Source: CAZPWF01 sp964590725 (lineage in GTDB: Bacteria > Patescibacteriota > Saccharimonadia > Saccharimonadales > JACQNP01). From it: DNA of 6,943 nucleotides. Below, piece by piece: positions 5,617 through 6,943 of this stretch. The DNA lies in contig CAZPWF010000033.1 in NCBI GenBank assembly GCA_964590725.1, positions 1 to 6,943 on the forward strand. The letters are read 5' to 3'. The position numbers were made by a program, and so were the translations under genes. Below the pieces are notes generated by a model. That model saw only the letters and a list, made by a program, of their open reading frames with translations, was not told where the DNA came from and made no database searches. Position 1 is the first letter of the stretch; each line of letters begins with the position of its first letter.

Positions 5617-5639
5617 AACAGAGGTAATTTACTTCTGTT
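5617..5639 (-). terminator. Repeat hairpin in the divergent promoter region
   Basis: AACAGAGGTAA pairs with TTACTTCTGTT (5617-5627/5629-5639) around one T. The stem is 11 bp with one G-U in the plus-strand RNA. On the plus strand the T-run is broken (GTTATTTG). On the minus strand a TTTT follows, so as a terminator it would face leftward. It terminates no obvious adjacent gene, so it may simply be part of the repeat. Confidence 0.5.
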
Positions 5640-5642
5640 ATT

Positions 5643-5651
5643 TGATATAAT
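5643..5651 (+). promoter_or_regulatory. Extended -10 promoter of the Nudix-SGNH unit, leaderless
   Basis: TGATATAAT is a perfect TGnTATAAT, hexamer 5646-5651. Two ATGs follow, at 5655 (3 nt) and 5658 (6 nt). The 6-nt spacing seen elsewhere, and normal -10 to +1 distance, put the transcript start at 5658, so the first ATG is probably not transcribed. Confidence 0.75.
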
Positions 5652-5657
5652 TAGATG

Positions 5658-6182
5658 ATGAATCTGATTTTAACTATAAAAGAACAAGACTTTATTTCAG
5701 ATTGCCCAACGGTCGATACATCTAGCTTCAGAAAACGTGAAGCTTCCAGAGCTGTACTTATTGATAAAGACAAAAAAGTGTTTCTCCTTAATGTTAGTAA
5801 GCACGGATATCACAAATTACCTGGGGGCGGTATTGATGATGGAGAGGAAATCGTAGAAGCGCTTGAACGTGAACTTATGGAAGAAGTTGGCTGTAAGGCT
5901 AAGATAATTTCAGAACTTGGCTCTATTGTTGAGTATAGAAATTTTGAGGATGGCGGGCTAGAGCAAACTTCATATTGTTACCTTGCAAATCAATCAGGCC
6001 AACAAGTAGAATCGTCCTTAGAAGAAGGTGAGCTCGCAGAAGGTATGTTTGAGGTAAAGGCTGGCAACATTGATGAAGCCATTTCTCTACTTGTAAATGA
6101 CAGGCCAGACAACCTTGAAGGACAGTTTATCCAGAGACGAGACTTAGCTTTTCTAAAAGCCGCAAAGGAATTGCTAAAATGA
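5658..6182 (+). CDS. Nudix hydrolase
   Basis: A 174-residue Nudix-fold pyrophosphohydrolase, which would split a nucleoside diphosphate linked to another group using Mg2+. The full Nudix box GX5EX7REUXEEXGU runs from GGIDDGEE to EEVGC (residues 57-79 counting from this start), with the catalytic REXXEE (RELMEE) intact; only the last hydrophobic residue is Cys. HKLPGGG precedes it as usual. The substrate (oxidised nucleotide, ADP-ribose, NDP-sugar, cap-like) is not readable. The start is put at the second of two adjacent ATGs because it lies 6 nt from the -10; the first would add one Met. The 3' end overlaps the SGNH gene as ATGA, so the two are co-transcribed and probably translationally coupled. 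It is the leaderless first gene of a two-gene unit. Confidence 0.9.
   Translation: MNLILTIKEQDFISDCPTVDTSSFRKREASRAVLIDKDKKVFLLNVSKHGYHKLPGGGIDDGEEIVEALERELMEEVGCKAKIISELGSIVEYRNFEDGGLEQTSYCYLANQSGQQVESSLEEGELAEGMFEVKAGNIDEAISLLVNDRPDNLEGQFIQRRDLAFLKAAKELLK
6164..6170 (+). promoter_or_regulatory. Shine-Dalgarno-like site for the SGNH gene
   Basis: AAAGGAA lies inside the end of the Nudix gene, about 8-9 nt before the ATG at 6179. It is the only well-placed ribosome binding site in the window and belongs to the only gene not preceded by its own promoter. Confidence 0.55.
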
Positions 6183-6823
6183 GAGTTTTAATTTTCGGTG
6201 ATAGCATCACTCAAGGGTATTGGGATACTGATGGTGGATGGGTTGAGCGGTTACGGAAACACTTCGATTCTATACAGGTTACCGATTTAGAGGGTCTTGA
6301 TGAACCCACAATCTTCAATTTAGGTATTTCTGCTGATAATTCGAGAGGTATTTTAAATCGGATTGAACCTGAAACTATCGCTAGAACTCGACATGGCAAT
6401 TTACCCGCATTAATTATTCAAATAGGGATAAACGATTCATCTTATGATGCCTTGCCCGGTGATGAAAGCGTAAGCCTACCTATCGAAAAATACGAGCATA
6501 ATCTAAAGAAAATCATTGAAAAAACCAAACCGCTTAGTTCTAAGATTATTTTTGTTGGACTATCAGCCTGCGATGAGTCAAGAACTAACCCTGTTACCTG
6601 GGGAGACTTTCATTATACAAATGAGGCAATTAAGAATTATGAAAATAAAATGAAAGACATTGCTGTAGAATATAATTGTGATTTTATTCCAGTCTTTGAT
6701 GCCTTTATTGAAGAATTAAAAAAAGGAAAAGAATTTCTTCCAGACGGGCTTCATCCGAATAACGAAGGGCACGCATTTATGAGTGAGATCATAATGAAAG
6801 AATTGGTTCCTTTGCTCGTATAA
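6179..6823 (+). CDS. SGNH/GDSL-family esterase/hydrolase
   Basis: A 214-residue serine hydrolase of the SGNH fold. Block I is FGDSIT (6-11), with nucleophile Ser9. Block II is NLGIS (47-51), with oxyanion Gly49. Block III is IGIND (82-86), with Asn85. Block V is LPDGLHPN (187-194), with Asp189 and His192 completing the triad. All catalytic residues are present and the length is typical of the single-domain family (about 200). There is no signal peptide, so it is probably cytoplasmic. It likely removes an ester-linked acyl or acetyl group from a small molecule; the substrate is unknown. The ATGA overlap with the Nudix gene and an AAAGGAA upstream indicate coupled translation. Linking a Nudix enzyme with an SGNH esterase may mean sequential steps on one compound (inference). 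Confidence 0.92.
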   Translation: MRVLIFGDSITQGYWDTDGGWVERLRKHFDSIQVTDLEGLDEPTIFNLGISADNSRGILNRIEPETIARTRHGNLPALIIQIGINDSSYDALPGDESVSLPIEKYEHNLKKIIEKTKPLSSKIIFVGLSACDESRTNPVTWGDFHYTNEAIKNYENKMKDIAVEYNCDFIPVFDAFIEELKKGKEFLPDGLHPNNEGHAFMSEIIMKELVPLLV

Positions 6824-6901
6824 TATTTGCAATAGTAATACATACATATCTATACCGCTTATGCTTGAACCGGAGGGGGCTATTTAGTTTTTTGCTATAA
6901 T
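6824..6901 (+). repeat. Array repeat R7
   Basis: It starts at the stop codon: TAATATTTGCAATA (6821-6834), ATACATAC (6838-6845), core GCTTATG (6857-6863), a 7-nt gap, then CGGAGG (6871-6876) in place of CAGAGG, and an extended -10. The right hairpin arm is lost (GGGGGCTATTTAG where CCTCTG should be), so no terminator can form, although a T-run remains. The first part aligns to R2 with a 2-nt gap. Confidence 0.75.
6893..6901 (+). promoter_or_regulatory. Extended -10 promoter of the right-edge gene, leaderless
   Basis: TGCTATAAT is a perfect TGnTATAAT, hexamer 6896-6901, with the ATG at 6908 after 6 nt. Confidence 0.7.
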
Positions 6902-6907
6902 ATTTAC

Positions 6908-6943
6908 ATGAAATCTCCTTCTAAAAAAGCAACCCTAATGTTT
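6908..6943 (+). CDS. Partial gene, first 12 codons
   Basis: The reading frame MKSPSKKATLMF is open to the window edge. It is accepted as a gene because its ATG stands exactly 6 nt after a perfect extended -10 in the same repeat context as the other genes. The lysine-rich start turning hydrophobic could be the beginning of a signal peptide or membrane segment, but 12 residues are too few to identify it. Confidence 0.6.
   Translation, partial: MKSPSKKATLMF

Larger units (their letters stand above)
5601..5651 (+). repeat. Array repeat R6, right half only
   Basis: It holds core GTTTATG (5605-5611), a 7-nt gap, hairpin arm CAGAGGTAA (5619-5627) and an extended -10. The left half (stop-proximal box, CCCTCC) is absent, and the minus-strand promoter takes its place. 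It lies between two divergent starts. Confidence 0.7.

Noticed and set aside
729..6901. Classical integron attC sites
   Set aside because: I find no paired RYYYAAC and GTTRRRY boxes bracketing an imperfect palindrome. GTTGCAAC in R1 and R2 is a local palindrome only and is not kept in other copies.
47..6901. CRISPR array
   Set aside because: The repeats are spaced by whole genes of varying length and are degenerate; no short uniform spacers exist.

Overview
The window looks like a small-genome bacterium with AT-rich DNA, standard TGA/TAA/TAG stops and very compact gene spacing. The overall style suggests the Patescibacteria/CPR, perhaps Saccharibacteria: short spacers, leaderless-looking starts, and a HIT protein whose active-site signature is of a type I associate with that group. 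This is an inference from style and protein character, with moderate to low confidence.

Layout. The left edge holds the 3' part of a tRNA-Lys(UUU) gene with an encoded CCA. Eleven protein genes follow, most of them single units of unrelated function. In order they are: a 7-helix PQ-loop/SWEET-like membrane protein, a HIT-family protein, an EEP-fold phosphodiesterase/phosphatase, a class I SAM methyltransferase, an APH-fold kinase, an SDR oxidoreductase, a nucleotidyltransferase on the minus strand, a Nudix hydrolase overlapping an SGNH/GDSL hydrolase by ATGA, and the first 12 codons of one more gene at the right edge. No housekeeping operon, integrase, transposase, rRNA or CRISPR array is visible.

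The main point is what lies between the genes. Almost every spacer is a copy of one degenerate repeat of about 85-90 bp. Each copy begins at or just after a stop codon and contains, in fixed register, a stop-proximal box (TTTAGTTGCAAC type), in some copies a stretch matching the 3' end of the tRNA (CCCTCCAATA), a GCTTATG core, a hairpin with a U-tract 7-8 nt later, and an extended -10 promoter (TGnTATAAT type). The ATG usually follows exactly 6 nt after the -10. The first copy is formed by the tRNA 3' end and its own downstream flank. The region therefore reads as a tandem cassette array anchored at a tRNA 3' end. Each insert is an ORF, or a pair of ORFs, bounded by a terminator-promoter repeat, so a newly placed gene would be insulated from its neighbour and expressed from a leaderless mRNA. 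The design resembles an integron array in logic, but I see no canonical attC structure.

Two units hold two genes. One is the convergent SDR and nucleotidyltransferase pair, with no repeat between them. The other is the translationally coupled Nudix and SGNH pair. The proteins are mostly small soluble enzymes acting on nucleotides, phosphoesters or small molecules (HIT, EEP, Nudix, APH, nucleotidyltransferase, methyltransferase), the kind of cargo typical of accessory cassettes. They do not form an obvious single pathway.
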